DNA of 64,000 bases. It comes from Thermomonas sp. (GTDB taxonomy: Bacteria; Pseudomonadota; Gammaproteobacteria; Xanthomonadales; Xanthomonadaceae). The position numbers were made by a program, and so were the translations under genes. The notes beneath the pieces are model-generated. The model was not told the origin of the DNA and ran no database searches. It worked only from the letters and a program-made list of their open reading frames with translations. Every line of letters begins with the position of its first letter. Positions within the stretch are counted from its first letter, which is position 1. Positions 54,372 through 64,000 of the stretch are shown in pieces. The stretch covers positions 1-64,000 of the forward strand of contig JADKKV010000006.1 in the NCBI GenBank assembly GCA_016720345.1, in the 5' to 3' direction.

Positions 54372-55025
54372 TCAGGGTGCGACCAGTCCGCGCCGTGCTG
54401 CCTCCAGCGCGGCTTCGGCACGCGTGCCCACGCTCAGCTTGCGGTAGATGTCCTTGAGGTAGCCGGACACGGTGTGGCGCGAAAGCCCCAGCGCCGTGGC
54501 CACCTCGTTCAGGGTCAGCCCCTTGGCGGTCAGCCGCAGCACCTCGGTTTCGCGCGGGGTCAGTGGCGGCGCATCCGCATCCGCCGCCGGCAGCGGCTGG
54601 AAATGGCGCAGCAGGCGCCGCGCGATCGACGGCGACAACGGCGGCTGGCCGGCGGCGATGCCGCGCAACATGCCGGCCAGGCTGTCGCGGTCGCGGTCCT
54701 TCAGCACGTAGCCCTGCGCACCGGCCCGCAATGCCGGGAACAGGTGGGCGTCGTCATCGAACACGGTGGCGACGATGCACAGGGTCGCCGCGCCACGCGT
54801 GCGCAACGCCTCGATCAGCTGCATGCCGCTGCCGTCCGGCAGGCCAAGGTCGACCAGCGCCAGCGCCGGCGGCGGATCGATCCGCGCCAGCGCTTCGCCC
54901 AGGGTGCCGGCGGTGGCGACCTCGATTCCCGGGAATGCTGCCTGCAGCGCGGCCGCCAGCCACGCGCGGGCGCCCGGCAGGTCGTCCACCACCAGTGCGC
55001 TGGCGTAACCGCCGGGTACGCTCAC
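54372..55025 (-). CDS. NarL/LuxR-type response regulator
   Basis: 217 residues: an N-terminal receiver (SALVVDDLPGARAWLAAALQAAF; phospho-Asp in LALVDLGLPDGSG; Lys in GYVLKDRDRDSL) and a C-terminal LuxR helix-turn-helix (LTPRETEVLRLTAKGLTLNEVATALGLSRHTVSGYLKDIYRKLSV). It starts at GTG 55025, overlapping the stop of the histidine kinase, its evident partner. Target genes unknown. Confidence 0.92.
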   Translation of the reverse strand: MSVPGGYASALVVDDLPGARAWLAAALQAAFPGIEVATAGTLGEALARIDPPPALALVDLGLPDGSGMQLIEALRTRGAATLCIVATVFDDDAHLFPALRAGAQGYVLKDRDRDSLAGMLRGIAAGQPPLSPSIARRLLRHFQPLPAADADAPPLTPRETEVLRLTAKGLTLNEVATALGLSRHTVSGYLKDIYRKLSVGTRAEAALEAARRGLVAP

Positions 55026-55729
55026 GCGCCCGCCTCCAGCGGCATCCGCAGCAGCACCTTGGCCCCGCCCTCGGTGCCCGGCGCCCAGTCGATGCGGCCG
55101 TCGAGTTCGCCGGCGCGGCTGCGCATGTTGCGCATGCCGCTGCCGGCGGACACCACCGCCGGCACCCCGCTGCCATCGTCGGTGAGGTCCAGCAGCAACT
55201 CGCCGCCGCGCACCCGCACCCGCACCCGCAGGTGGCGCGCCTGGGCGTGGCGGATGGTGTTGCTGATCGCCTCGCGCACGATCCGGTGCAGGTGCAGCGC
55301 GTGGCCGCTGTCCAGGACCGGATCCGGCAGGTCGTCCGCGGCGTCCCACGACAGGCCGATGCCGACCGTCGCCAGCCGCTGGCTGGCTTCGGCATGGATG
55401 TCGGCAAGCACGTCGCCGAGCGTCCCCGGGGTCCCGCGCGAGCGCGTCACCACGTCGCGCAGGTCCTGCAGGATCGCCCGCGCAAGGTCGGCCTGCACCG
55501 GCGACTCGGCGCCGTACACCAGCGCCAGCAGCTTCGCGCCGAGGTCGTCGTGGAGGTCGGAGTAGATGCGCTCGCGTTCCTGCGCGGCGGACTGTTCGCG
55601 CGCCTCGGCAACGACCACCCGCAGGCGGGCCTCACAGGTGGCCAGCGCCCGATGGCACTTGCGCCATCGACCAATTATCAAGACGAGTGGAACCACAAAA
55701 ACCAATGTCGTCAGCGCAGCGCTCCACAT
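55022..55729 (-). CDS. NarL-family (HisKA_3) sensor histidine kinase with minimal sensor
   Basis: 235 residues. One N-terminal membrane span (AALTTLVFVVPLVLIIGRWRK), a short linker, the HisKA_3 dimerisation helix with the phospho-His in IYSDLHDDLGAKLLALVYG, and an HATPase domain (IVREAISNTIRHAQ; DLTDDGSGVP; GSGMRNMRSRAGEL). There is no periplasmic or PAS sensor, so it must sense within the membrane or through a partner. ATG 55729 was chosen just before the span; a TTG at 55750 would add seven residues. The 5' end lies in visibly AT-richer DNA. Confidence 0.88.
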   Translation of the reverse strand: MWSAALTTLVFVVPLVLIIGRWRKCHRALATCEARLRVVVAEAREQSAAQERERIYSDLHDDLGAKLLALVYGAESPVQADLARAILQDLRDVVTRSRGTPGTLGDVLADIHAEASQRLATVGIGLSWDAADDLPDPVLDSGHALHLHRIVREAISNTIRHAQARHLRVRVRVRGGELLLDLTDDGSGVPAVVSAGSGMRNMRSRAGELDGRIDWAPGTEGGAKVLLRMPLEAGA

Positions 55730-55844
55730 GTGCGACACCGGCCAATTCAAAGTATTGTCAAGAAAATGCGGGCTGGAATTCAGCCAGATGGCGCAAAACT
55801 CGGAAGGCCGAATTTCAGTCCGCGGACACTATTTAAAGGAAGAA

Positions 55845-56096
55845 TTAGTCGTAAATGATTCCATCTGACTTGACAATGGCGTCATAAACTGTGCCGTCAG
55901 ACTTTACAGCCGTGTCATAAATAGTCCCGTCTGACTTGACAACTTGGTTTTCCTCTTCGGACTGACTCTCGAACAACGAAGCAACCCACTCGAAAAAGTC
56001 AATCGAAAACCCCTCCGGGGTAGACACTTGACTCTGAGCGAATGCGTCCGGCGCAGACAGGACGAGCAGACAAGCAAGAATGATTTTGCTCTTCAT
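55845..56096 (-). CDS. small exported protein with three 11-residue tandem repeats
   Basis: 83 residues. Signal peptide MKSKIILACLLVLSAPDAFA, a short amphipathic segment (FSIDFFEWVASLFESQSEEEN), then VKSDGTIYDTA, VKSDGTVYDAI and VKSDGIIYD, ending exactly at the stop. The repeat recalls the DG-IYD motifs of beta-flower-like exported proteins, but no family can be claimed. GGGGAAT precedes ATG 56096. It is AT-richer than its surroundings. It lies 71 bases after the Ser/Thr kinase and 115 bases before the histidine kinase, all on one strand. Confidence 0.72.
   Translation of the reverse strand: MKSKIILACLLVLSAPDAFAQSQVSTPEGFSIDFFEWVASLFESQSEEENQVVKSDGTIYDTAVKSDGTVYDAIVKSDGIIYD
55848..55940 (-). 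repeat. 33-base tandem repeat coding for VKSDG-YD units
   Basis: Two full 33-base units and a 27-base partial unit encode the repeats of the small exported protein. The codons differ between units, so the repeat is old or held by protein selection rather than a fresh duplication. Confidence 0.75.
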
Positions 56097-56167
56097 ATTC
56101 CCCAAAAACTGTTAAGCGGATGGGTTGGATTTTTGCGGATTGGATTTGCGTGAGTCGCGACCTGAAA

Positions 56168-58618
56168 CTACTCAATCTTGTATAACGCCTTCAACGCTAA
56201 CGACTCGCGACTCATATTAAGGTTTTGATAGACGAATTCCAGCCTTCGCGCCGCCACCAGTGTCCGCTCATGCGCGTTGCCGAACTTCGCCTTCAATCGC
56301 ACCAGACTTTCCTCCAGGACGCGCCGCGCATCATCGAAGCGACCGAGCTTGCCGAGGCATTCGCCTCGATTGCTGGCGAAAATCGCAGCGAAAGGATGAT
56401 CAGCGCCCAGGCGTGCGCGTACCTGCGCATCCAGTGTCTCGAATTCCTGCAACGCCTCCTGCAGCCGCCCCCGCTTCATCAGGAGCATCCCGAGGTTGTT
56501 GCGCGGCGCGAACGTATCAGGGGCGCCAGGACCGCCCAAGCGCTCCTGGCTGGCGAGCATGCTCCGCAACAGGCGCTCGGCGCCAACCAGGTCGCCTTGG
56601 TCCTCCAGTCCATACGCCAGCACGCTTCGGGCAACTAGCGCCTTGGCATCTCCCTCCGGGCGATTGGCATCCAGCCACGCACTGGCTTGACGCACCAGGG
56701 GAACACCTTCCCCGGGCTGCTTGTGCTCGATGAGGAATGATCCCAGGTTGAACTGGCTGATGACGGTCGCCGGGTGCTTGTCCCCCAGTACCGTGAGCCG
56801 CCCCTCTGCGGCACGTCGGAACGCGCGTTCGGCCGACTCGGCGTTGCCAAGCTTGTTCTCGACTACGCCAAGCTGATTCCACGCGTACAGCGTCTGCGGA
56901 TGCCGCTCACCGAAAACCCGCGCATGGCGTTCGACCGCATCGCGGCTTTCGAACAACGCGGCCTCGTAATCACCATCGAGTTGCAAGGCCGACGCCAGTT
57001 GCAGCTGCAGCCCGAGCGTCCGTTGCGCATCCGGACCCAGCGACTTGCGTGCCTGAGGAAGCAGCTCGCGCAACGCCAGTACCGCTTCCTTCTGCTTGCC
57101 GGTTTCTCGCAAGAGCTCCGCCGCCGACTCCTCCATTGCGATGCGCAGCGTCGGTTCAAGTTGCGCACGCCGCGCCCGCAGACCCGCAAGCCCCTTTTCC
57201 CCGGCGTCGTAATCGCCGGAGGCAATGGCGCTACGCGCACGCCCCAGCAGCAGTTCATCCCGCAGGGCAGACGGGGCCTTCTCCAAGTTCAAAGCGTCCT
57301 CGAAGGCCGCACGGGAACGCCGCCCCTCGCCGAGCCCTAGCCAGGTAACACCGAGGACCTGATGCAGGCGTGCCGTTGCACCCGGCGCCAGCGTCGAACT
57401 CTTCAGTTCAGCCGAGGCGACGTCCAGGATGTCCCTGACACGCAAGTCCCGGCCTTGCGCATGTTCCGGATCCGCCTCGGTCAGCATGGTTTCGACGAAG
57501 CCGTTCACCGCGGCCAGTTCATTGGCGCGGGCCTGCGCCTCCGCCAACGCAGCGCGCGCGCGCTGCGCGGCCAGCGTGCTGACGATGGTGGCCGCCAGCA
57601 ACGCCACGAACACGATCCCGGCGGCGATGCTGAGCGCGCGGTGGCGGCGCACGAAGCGCGCGCTGCGGTAGGCCAGGGTGGGTGCGTGCGCGCGCACCGG
57701 GCGCGAGGCCAGTACCGCATCGAGGTCGTCGGCGAACGCGGCGGCGCTGGGGTAACGGCGGCCGGGCTCGGCGGCCAGCGCCTTCATCACCACCAGGCTG
57801 AGGTCGCCGCGCGCCTCGCGGTTCAGCCGCCCGAGCGGCGCCGGGTCCTCGTTGCGGACGATGTCCACCGCCTCGAACAGGGTCGAGGAGGACAGCCGCG
57901 GGTGCGGCAACTTGCCGGACAGCAGTTCGTAGCCGATCGCGCCCAGCGCGTACACGTCGCTGCGGGCGTCGGCCTCGTGGCCCTGGCCGGCCAGTTGCTC
58001 CGGGCTCATGTACGGCAGGGTGCCCATCACCTGCCCGGCCTGGGTCATGCCGTCGCCGGCGTCGCCATGCAGGCGGGCGATCCCGAAGTCGAGGATCTTC
58101 GGCTGCCCGTGCGCGTCCACCAGCACGTTGGAGGGCTTCAGGTCGCGATGCACGATCCCGCGCTGGTGGGCGAAATCCACCGCGCGCGCCAGTTGCGAAA
58201 GCAGGCCGATGCGCGCGCGCAGGTCCGGATGCGCCTGCTCCAGGTAGCCGCGCAGGTCGGGCCCGCGCACCACTTCCAGCGCGAACCACGGTGACGGCAA
58301 GCCGCCGATGCGGTCCTCGCCGGCGGCGTACAGGCGGACGATGCCGGGATGCTCCAGCTGGCCGAGGATCTCGATCTCGCGGCGGAAGCGATCCAGCGCG
58401 GCGCTGGAGACGCCGCGCACCACCTTCAGCGCGACCTCGCGCGGCGGATGCGATTCGCGCGCCAGGTACACCCGGCCCATCCCGCCTTCGCCCAGCAAAC
58501 CGAGGATGCGGTAGGGACCGATCGTCTCCGGCAACCCGGCGGCCACCTGTGCCTGTTCGTCGAGCGCGTGGGTGGCGTCGTCCTGCATGTCGGTGCTGAT
58601 CCCCTTGGCAGCGGCCAT
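56168..58618 (-). CDS. membrane Ser/Thr protein kinase with TPR domain
   Basis: 816 residues. Hanks-type kinase about 30-300: [66 protein letters not shown] and [16 protein letters not shown] are all intact. A membrane span follows ([24 protein letters not shown], about 335-360), then a periplasmic region with tetratricopeptide repeats to the end (e.g. [31 protein letters not shown]). The TPR part might bind a ligand or partner and gate the kinase. ATG 58618 has a GGGGG-rich ribosome site. The DNA for the TPR half looks less GC-biased than the kinase half. It is the first gene of the kinase/repeat-peptide/two-component cluster. Confidence 0.9.
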   Translation of the reverse strand: MAAAKGISTDMQDDATHALDEQAQVAAGLPETIGPYRILGLLGEGGMGRVYLARESHPPREVALKVVRGVSSAALDRFRREIEILGQLEHPGIVRLYAAGEDRIGGLPSPWFALEVVRGPDLRGYLEQAHPDLRARIGLLSQLARAVDFAHQRGIVHRDLKPSNVLVDAHGQPKILDFGIARLHGDAGDGMTQAGQVMGTLPYMSPEQLAGQGHEADARSDVYALGAIGYELLSGKLPHPRLSSSTLFEAVDIVRNEDPAPLGRLNREARGDLSLVVMKALAAEPGRRYPSAAAFADDLDAVLASRPVRAHAPTLAYRSARFVRRHRALSIAAGIVFVALLAATIVSTLAAQRARAALAEAQARANELAAVNGFVETMLTEADPEHAQGRDLRVRDILDVASAELKSSTLAPGATARLHQVLGVTWLGLGEGRRSRAAFEDALNLEKAPSALRDELLLGRARSAIASGDYDAGEKGLAGLRARRAQLEPTLRIAMEESAAELLRETGKQKEAVLALRELLPQARKSLGPDAQRTLGLQLQLASALQLDGDYEAALFESRDAVERHARVFGERHPQTLYAWNQLGVVENKLGNAESAERAFRRAAEGRLTVLGDKHPATVISQFNLGSFLIEHKQPGEGVPLVRQASAWLDANRPEGDAKALVARSVLAYGLEDQGDLVGAERLLRSMLASQERLGGPGAPDTFAPRNNLGMLLMKRGRLQEALQEFETLDAQVRARLGADHPFAAIFASNRGECLGKLGRFDDARRVLEESLVRLKAKFGNAHERTLVAARRLEFVYQNLNMSRESLALKALYKIE

Positions 58619-58632
58619 GCTGCCCCCGCCGC

Positions 58633-58644
58633 TATAATTCCGCA
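58633..58644 (+). promoter_or_regulatory. consensus -10 placed for a leaderless prfC transcript
   Basis: A perfect TATAAT (58633-58638), 6 bases, then the prfC ATG at 58645. No ribosome site lies between. This is the clearest example of the pattern in the window. Confidence 0.6.
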
Positions 58645-60249
<1,605 letters not shown>

Positions 60250-60252
60250 GGA

Positions 60253-60681
60253 TCAGGACGCGATGTAGCGCTGCAGGTGGTCCAGTTCCTGCCGCTGTTC
60301 CTCGATCACCGCCTTCACCAGGTCGCCGATCGACACCACGCCGATCACCTGCCCGCCTTCGAGCACCGGCAGGTGGCGGATGCGGCTGTCGGTCACCAGC
60401 TGCATGCAGTGGTCGGCCGAATCCTGCGGGCCGACGCTGATCACCTGCGCGGTCATGATGTCGCGCACCGGGGTGTCCTTCGACGAACGCCCCTGCAGCA
60501 CCACCTTGCGTGCGTAGTCCCGCTCCGAGAGGATGCCGGCGAGGCGCGTGCCTTCCATCACCAGCAACGCGCCGATCCGGCGCTCCGCCATCAGCCGCAC
60601 CGCGTCGATCACCGGTGCTTCCGGGGCGATCGAAAAGACCTCAGCCGACTTCGTTTCCAGCAGTTGCCGCACCGTGCGCAT
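60253..60681 (-). CDS. CBS-domain pair protein
   Basis: 142 residues made of two CBS domains: MRTVRQLLETKSAEVFSIAPEAPVIDAVRLMAERRIGALLVMEGTRLAGILSERDYARKVVLQGRSSKDTPVRDIM and TAQVISVGPQDSADHCMQLVTDSRIRHLPVLEGGQVIGVVSIGDLVKAVIEEQRQELDHLQRYI. Such proteins bind adenine nucleotides; the partner is unknown. A GGAG site precedes ATG 60681. Its first 41 bases overlap the end of the upstream glycosyltransferase gene in another frame. Confidence 0.9.
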   Translation of the reverse strand: MRTVRQLLETKSAEVFSIAPEAPVIDAVRLMAERRIGALLVMEGTRLAGILSERDYARKVVLQGRSSKDTPVRDIMTAQVISVGPQDSADHCMQLVTDSRIRHLPVLEGGQVIGVVSIGDLVKAVIEEQRQELDHLQRYIAS

Positions 60682-61681
60682 GGCTTGCTCCCGACGGGTT
60701 CGAATGCTGTGGCGAGGATACTCCGGTCGCAGGCTGCCAGCAGTCGACCAGGTACAGCGGCCGCTGCTTGGATTCCTCGTACAACCGGCCCAGGTATTCG
60801 CCGATCAACCCCAGCGCCACCAGCTGGGTGCCGCCCAGGAACAGGATCACCGCCATCATGCTTGGCCAGCCGGCCACCGGATCGCCCCACAGCAGGGCCT
60901 TGGCGACGATCCACGCGGCGTACACGAAGGCCGCGAACGCGGTGGCCACGCCGAGGTAGGTGGCCGCGCGCAGCGGCGCGGTGCTGAAGCTGGTGATGCC
61001 TTCCAGCGCGAAGTTCCACAGCTTCCAGAAGCCGAACTTGCTGCGCCCGGCCACGCGCGCCTGGCGGTGGTAGGGAATCGCGACCTGGTTGAAGCCGATC
61101 CAGCCGAACAGGCCCTTCATGAAGCGGTGGCGCTCGCGCAGCTGCCGCAGCGCCGCCAGCGCGCGCGGCGACAGCAGGCGGAAGTCGCCGGTGTCGCGCG
61201 GGACCGGGGTCTTCGAAAGGGCCGCCATCACCCGGTAGAACGCGTGCGCGGTGACGCGCTTGAGCCAGCCTTCGCCGCCGCGCTCGATGCGGGTGCCGTG
61301 GACGTCGTCGAACCCCTCGCACCACTTGGCGATGAACCTTGGCAGCAATTCCGGCGGATCCTGGCCGTCGGCATCGAGGATCAGCGCGGCACCGCGTTCG
61401 ATCCGGTCCAGCCCGGCGGTCAGCGCCGCCTCCTTGCCGAAGTTGCGCGACAGCCGCAGCAGGCCGATCCGCGGATCCTTCGCGGCCAGCCCGTGCAGGA
61501 TGCTCCAGGTGGCATCGCGGCTGCCGTCGTCGATGTACAGCACCCGCGCCTGCAGGCCTTCGCGTTCGGCCGCATCCAGCGCGGCGGCGATCCGCGGCTG
61601 CAGGGCCGGCAGCGCATCCGCCTCGTTATAGGCGGCGATCACCAGGGTCAGGCAGCGGTCTTCCGGGGCGATGCGGTGCAT
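60641..61681 (-). CDS. GtrB-like membrane glycosyltransferase (family 2)
   Basis: 346 residues. GT-A catalytic domain: LTLVIAAYNEADALPALQPRI, VLYIDDGSRDATWSIL, LSRNFGKEAALTAGLDRI, ALILDADGQDPPELL (metal DxD), and DTGDFRLLSPRALAALRQLRERHRFMKGLFGWIGF. Two C-terminal membrane spans follow (LGVATAFAAFVYAAWIVAKALLW; MMAVILFLGGTQLVALGLIGEYLGRLYEE). It likely transfers a sugar onto undecaprenyl phosphate for LPS or phage-receptor modification. The tail (about 320-346) is low-complexity and overlaps the CBS gene by 41 bases. Confidence 0.9.
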   Translation of the reverse strand: MHRIAPEDRCLTLVIAAYNEADALPALQPRIAAALDAAEREGLQARVLYIDDGSRDATWSILHGLAAKDPRIGLLRLSRNFGKEAALTAGLDRIERGAALILDADGQDPPELLPRFIAKWCEGFDDVHGTRIERGGEGWLKRVTAHAFYRVMAALSKTPVPRDTGDFRLLSPRALAALRQLRERHRFMKGLFGWIGFNQVAIPYHRQARVAGRSKFGFWKLWNFALEGITSFSTAPLRAATYLGVATAFAAFVYAAWIVAKALLWGDPVAGWPSMMAVILFLGGTQLVALGLIGEYLGRLYEESKQRPLYLVDCWQPATGVSSPQHSNPSGASHAHGAATAGNEVG

Positions 61682-61693
61682 GCGGCGATGGTA
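61682..61693 (-). promoter_or_regulatory. -10 element placed for a leaderless glycosyltransferase transcript
   Basis: On the minus strand TACCAT (61693 to 61688), 6 bases, then the ATG at 61681. Confidence 0.38.
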
Positions 61694-61715
61694 TGCCAGC
61701 TTGCGCCGGCGATGT

Positions 61716-62480
61716 TCAGTCCAGCGTGCGCAGCCAGCCGCTGCCGCCCATGTAGCGCATCTGCCGCTGGATCGAGTTGGTGCGGCGCTGCACGTAAGGG
61801 CCGGGTCGTGCGGCGTTGTAGCGCTTGGGGCTGGGCAGCACCGCCGCCAGCCTTGCCGCTTCGGCCGCCGAAAGCTTCGCTGCGTCCTTGCGGAAGAAGC
61901 TGCGCGCGGCCGCCTGCGCGCCGTAGATGCCGTCGCCGAATTCGGCGATGTTGGCGTACACCTCCAGGATCCGCCGCTTCGGCCAAAGGGTCTCGATCAG
62001 CGCGGTGTACCAGACCTCCAGTCCCTTGCGGGCCCAGCGGGTCACGCCGCTGCCCTGCCACAGGAACAGGTTCTTGGCGGTCTGCTGGCTGATCGTGCTG
62101 GCACCGCGCAGGCGGCGAACAGGTTTGCCGCGCTTCTCCGCGCGCTCGATCATCTTTTCGTTGTGCGCCTGCGCCTTTTCGATGGCGGCGAAATCGAAGC
62201 CATGGTGGCTTGCGAAGTTCTGGTCTTCCGAAGCCACCAGCGCCAGCGGCAGGTTCGGCGAGATCCGGTCCATGCCGCGCCAGTCGTGGGCGATGCGGAA
62301 CCCGAAATCGCCGGCGATGGCCGCATCCAGCTGGCGCGCGGCCATGAACATCGAGAACGGCGGGTCGATGAAGCGCAGCGCCAGCACCTGCAACACGCTG
62401 AACGCGACGAACGCCAGCGGCAGCTTCCACAACCAGCCGCGCCAGCGCCGGCCGCGCCGCGACTTGCCCGGTGCGCTCAT
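61716..62480 (-). CDS. mtgA: monofunctional peptidoglycan transglycosylase
   Basis: 254 residues. One N-terminal membrane span ([20 protein letters not shown]), then a GT51 domain: catalytic Glu in [88 protein letters not shown] and [12 protein letters not shown]. It polymerises glycan strands from lipid II without cross-linking. It lies 34 bases upstream of the glycosyltransferase on the same strand and is divergent from hslO. Confidence 0.95.
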   Translation of the reverse strand: MSAPGKSRRGRRWRGWLWKLPLAFVAFSVLQVLALRFIDPPFSMFMAARQLDAAIAGDFGFRIAHDWRGMDRISPNLPLALVASEDQNFASHHGFDFAAIEKAQAHNEKMIERAEKRGKPVRRLRGASTISQQTAKNLFLWQGSGVTRWARKGLEVWYTALIETLWPKRRILEVYANIAEFGDGIYGAQAAARSFFRKDAAKLSAAEAARLAAVLPSPKRYNAARPGPYVQRRTNSIQRQMRYMGGSGWLRTLD

Positions 62481-62602
62481 GGGTGGATCGCCTTGTGTCC
62501 CGTACCCGCGTACCCCATATCCTTCGCCACTCCCTTGCCCCGATCGCCTGCCGACGGCACGCCCCGTGCATTTTGGCAGGCCGGGCGAATTCCGGTATCG
62601 AC

Positions 62603-63532
62603 ATGACCCAAGCCCGCGCGCCCGCCCCGTCCGACCTGCAACTGCGGTTCCTGCTGCCCAGCGCCGGCGTGCGCGGGGTGCTCGTACAGCTGGACCAGAC
62701 CTGGCGGGCGATGGCCGCGCGCGCGGCGTATCCGCCCGCGGTCGCCGAACTGCTGGGCGAAGCGGCCGCCGCGGCCGCGCTGTTCACCGGGCATGCCAAG
62801 GTCGACGGCCGGCTCTCGGTGCAACTGCGCAGCCACGGCGCCCTGCGCACCCTGTTCGCCGAATGCACCGCGGCCGGCACCCTGCGCGGGATCGCGCGGC
62901 TGCAGGAGGATGCGTCCGAACCCGGCGCGGCGACCCCATCGCGCGACCTGCGTTCGCTCGGCAACGACGCGGTGCTGGCCATCACCATCGAGAATCCCGC
63001 GCTGGGCGGCCGCGAGCCGATGCGCTACCAGGGCCTGGTCGAACTCGACGCGGACAACCTCGGCGAAGCCTTCGAGGGCTACTTCCGCCAGTCCGAGCAG
63101 CTGCCGACCCGCCTGCTGCTGGCCTGCGACGGCGCGCGCGCGGCCGGCCTGATGTTGCAAAAGCTGCCCGGCGACGGCGGCGACGACGACGGCTGGAACC
63201 GGGTCGGCGCGCTGTTCGAGACCCTCGGCAGCGCGGAACTGCTGGCGCTGGCGCCCGCCGACACCATCCACCGCCTGTTCCACGAGGAATCACCGCACGC
63301 AATGGGCGGCAAGCCGCTGCGGTTCGCCTGTTCGTGCTCGCGCGAGCGGGTGGCGGCGATGCTGGTCTCGCTGGGCATCGGCGAGGCCGAAGCCGCGGTC
63401 GCCGCCGGCGACGGCGAGGCGCGGGTGCTGTGCGAGTTCTGCGGCCATGACTACCGGTTCGACGCCGAAGCGGTCGCCAGCCTGTTCCGCGGCGCGGGGG
63501 CCGCACTGCCCGCCGCGCCCGGGATCCAGTGA
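62603..63532 (+). CDS. hslO: Hsp33 redox-regulated chaperone
   Basis: 309 residues. N-terminal substrate-binding domain ([65 protein letters not shown]) and the C-terminal zinc redox switch CSCS and CEFCGH, all four cysteines present. Oxidation releases zinc and activates holdase function. ATG 62603 gives the family N-terminus. Confidence 0.95.
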   Translation: MTQARAPAPSDLQLRFLLPSAGVRGVLVQLDQTWRAMAARAAYPPAVAELLGEAAAAAALFTGHAKVDGRLSVQLRSHGALRTLFAECTAAGTLRGIARLQEDASEPGAATPSRDLRSLGNDAVLAITIENPALGGREPMRYQGLVELDADNLGEAFEGYFRQSEQLPTRLLLACDGARAAGLMLQKLPGDGGDDDGWNRVGALFETLGSAELLALAPADTIHRLFHEESPHAMGGKPLRFACSCSRERVAAMLVSLGIGEAEAAVAAGDGEARVLCEFCGHDYRFDAEAVASLFRGAGAALPAAPGIQ

Positions 63533-63583
63533 CGCCTCGCGCGATTGGATATCCGCGCTGGCCCCGGGCTGCCCTGGCGCGCA

Positions 63584-63612
63584 TTGTTAAAGAATCATGA
63601 ATCGGCTAGGCT
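63584..63612 (+). promoter_or_regulatory. promoter of the last gene in the window
   Basis: TTGTTA (63584-63589) and TAGGCT (63607-63612) with a 17-base spacer, in an AT-rich pocket about 55 bases before the start codon. Confidence 0.5.
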
Positions 63613-63665
63613 AGGTAGCCCCGGGGAGAGGAACTTCGCCGCTCGCGGCTTGTCCATCCAGCACC

Positions 63666-64000
63666 ATGCGCATGCGCCTGACACCCATTGCCGCCGCACT
63701 GCTCGCCCTGGCCCTCGCCAGCGGCGGCGCGCAGGCGCAATCCCGGGCCAAGCGCGACGCCGCAGTGGTGCCGGTGGTGAACAAGGAAAGCGGCAAGCTG
63801 GAAGCCGTGCTCCTGCTGGAGCCCGCCACCACCAGTACCGGCGCCGGCGCACGCTGGCGCTTCGGCAGCACCACCCTTGAAGCGACCTATGGCGTGCAGG
63901 CCGGCGACTCGCTGGCGCTCGTGTGCGACCGCCAGAACGGCCTGTCCTCGGGCATCGCCCAACTCGCCGACAACTGCGTGATGGCCACCCTGAACGACGA
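63666..64000 (+). CDS. exported protein of unknown function (3' end outside window)
   Basis: The frame from ATG 63666 stays open to the window edge (111 codons). The signal peptide is clear (MRMRLTPIAAALLALALASGGAQAQ). The mature part begins KRDAAVVPVVNKESGKLEAVLLLEPATTSTGAGARWRFGSTTLEATYGVQAGDSLALVCDRQNG, which alternates like beta strands of an outer-membrane or surface protein. I do not recognise the family. ATG 63672, two codons in, is an alternative start. Confidence 0.7.
   Translation, partial: MRMRLTPIAAALLALALASGGAQAQSRAKRDAAVVPVVNKESGKLEAVLLLEPATTSTGAGARWRFGSTTLEATYGVQAGDSLALVCDRQNGLSSGIAQLADNCVMATLND

Overview
The window is GC-rich bacterial chromosome. Its gene order and protein sequences point to a gammaproteobacterium of the Xanthomonadaceae/Lysobacteraceae (Lysobacter, Luteimonas, Thermomonas or Pseudoxanthomonas type). 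The pointers are a XanB-type bifunctional mannose enzyme, a metX-metB-homoserine dehydrogenase operon, HprK in a gammaproteobacterial rpoN locus, and linked pilT/pilU. No rRNA, tRNA or CRISPR array was seen.

Layout. 1-2.9 kb is accessory DNA: a REP-type tyrosine transposase, a hicAB toxin-antitoxin pair, a perfect 30-bp inverted repeat and two orphan genes of lower GC. 2.95-6.5 kb is cysB <> cysG-cysK (sulfur assimilation). 6.7-9.9 kb holds xanB (GDP-mannose) divergent from amgK-murU (peptidoglycan recycling). 9.9-12.9 kb is hda, an AI-2E-type permease and a DUF2066 protein. 13-15.5 kb is purM-purN and a DUF3108 protein, ending at a bidirectional terminator shared with murA-ibaG. 17.1-20.5 kb is kdsD-kdsC-lptC-lptA-lptB, an almost fully overlapping operon for Kdo synthesis and LPS transport. 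20.6-26.9 kb is rpoN-hpf-hprK-rapZ-EIIA-HPr-EI, a regulatory phosphotransferase system with no sugar permease, then mgtE.

28.4-30.4 kb is yqgE-ruvX-pyrB, 30.4-32.7 kb is pilT-pilU (twitching motility), and 32.7-34.8 kb is yggS-proC-DUF4426. 34.8-36.5 kb is a BtuF-like protein, pdxH and dodecin. 36.6-39.6 kb is aroK-aroB, a small WGR protein and hemE. 39.7-41.0 kb holds a poly-proline exported protein and a membrane protein. 41-48.5 kb has a large hybrid sensor kinase, a glutaredoxin-like protein, sdaA and a MASE1-GGDEF-EAL protein. 48.5-52.2 kb is the metX-metB-homoserine dehydrogenase operon, preceded by a SAM-I (S-box) riboswitch. 52.2-54.2 kb is an acyltransferase and an M23 peptidase. 54.4-58.6 kb is a signalling cluster: TPR Ser/Thr kinase, short repeat peptide, histidine kinase and response regulator. 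58.6-64 kb is prfC, a CBS protein, a glycosyltransferase, mtgA, hslO and the start of a secreted protein.

Beyond the ordinary genes, these stand out: (1) a 24-bp dyad (ATCGCT-N12-AGCGAT) both between cysB and cysG and next to the metX promoter; (2) the S-box leader of metX; (3) eight genes with a -10 hexamer exactly 6 nt before ATG, suggesting leaderless mRNAs; (4) four convergent gene pairs whose stop codons interlock in one tetranucleotide; (5) intergenic REP-like palindromes; (6) the kinase / repeat-peptide / two-component cluster, the best candidate here for an undescribed system. All functions are read from sequence alone; no database search was run.
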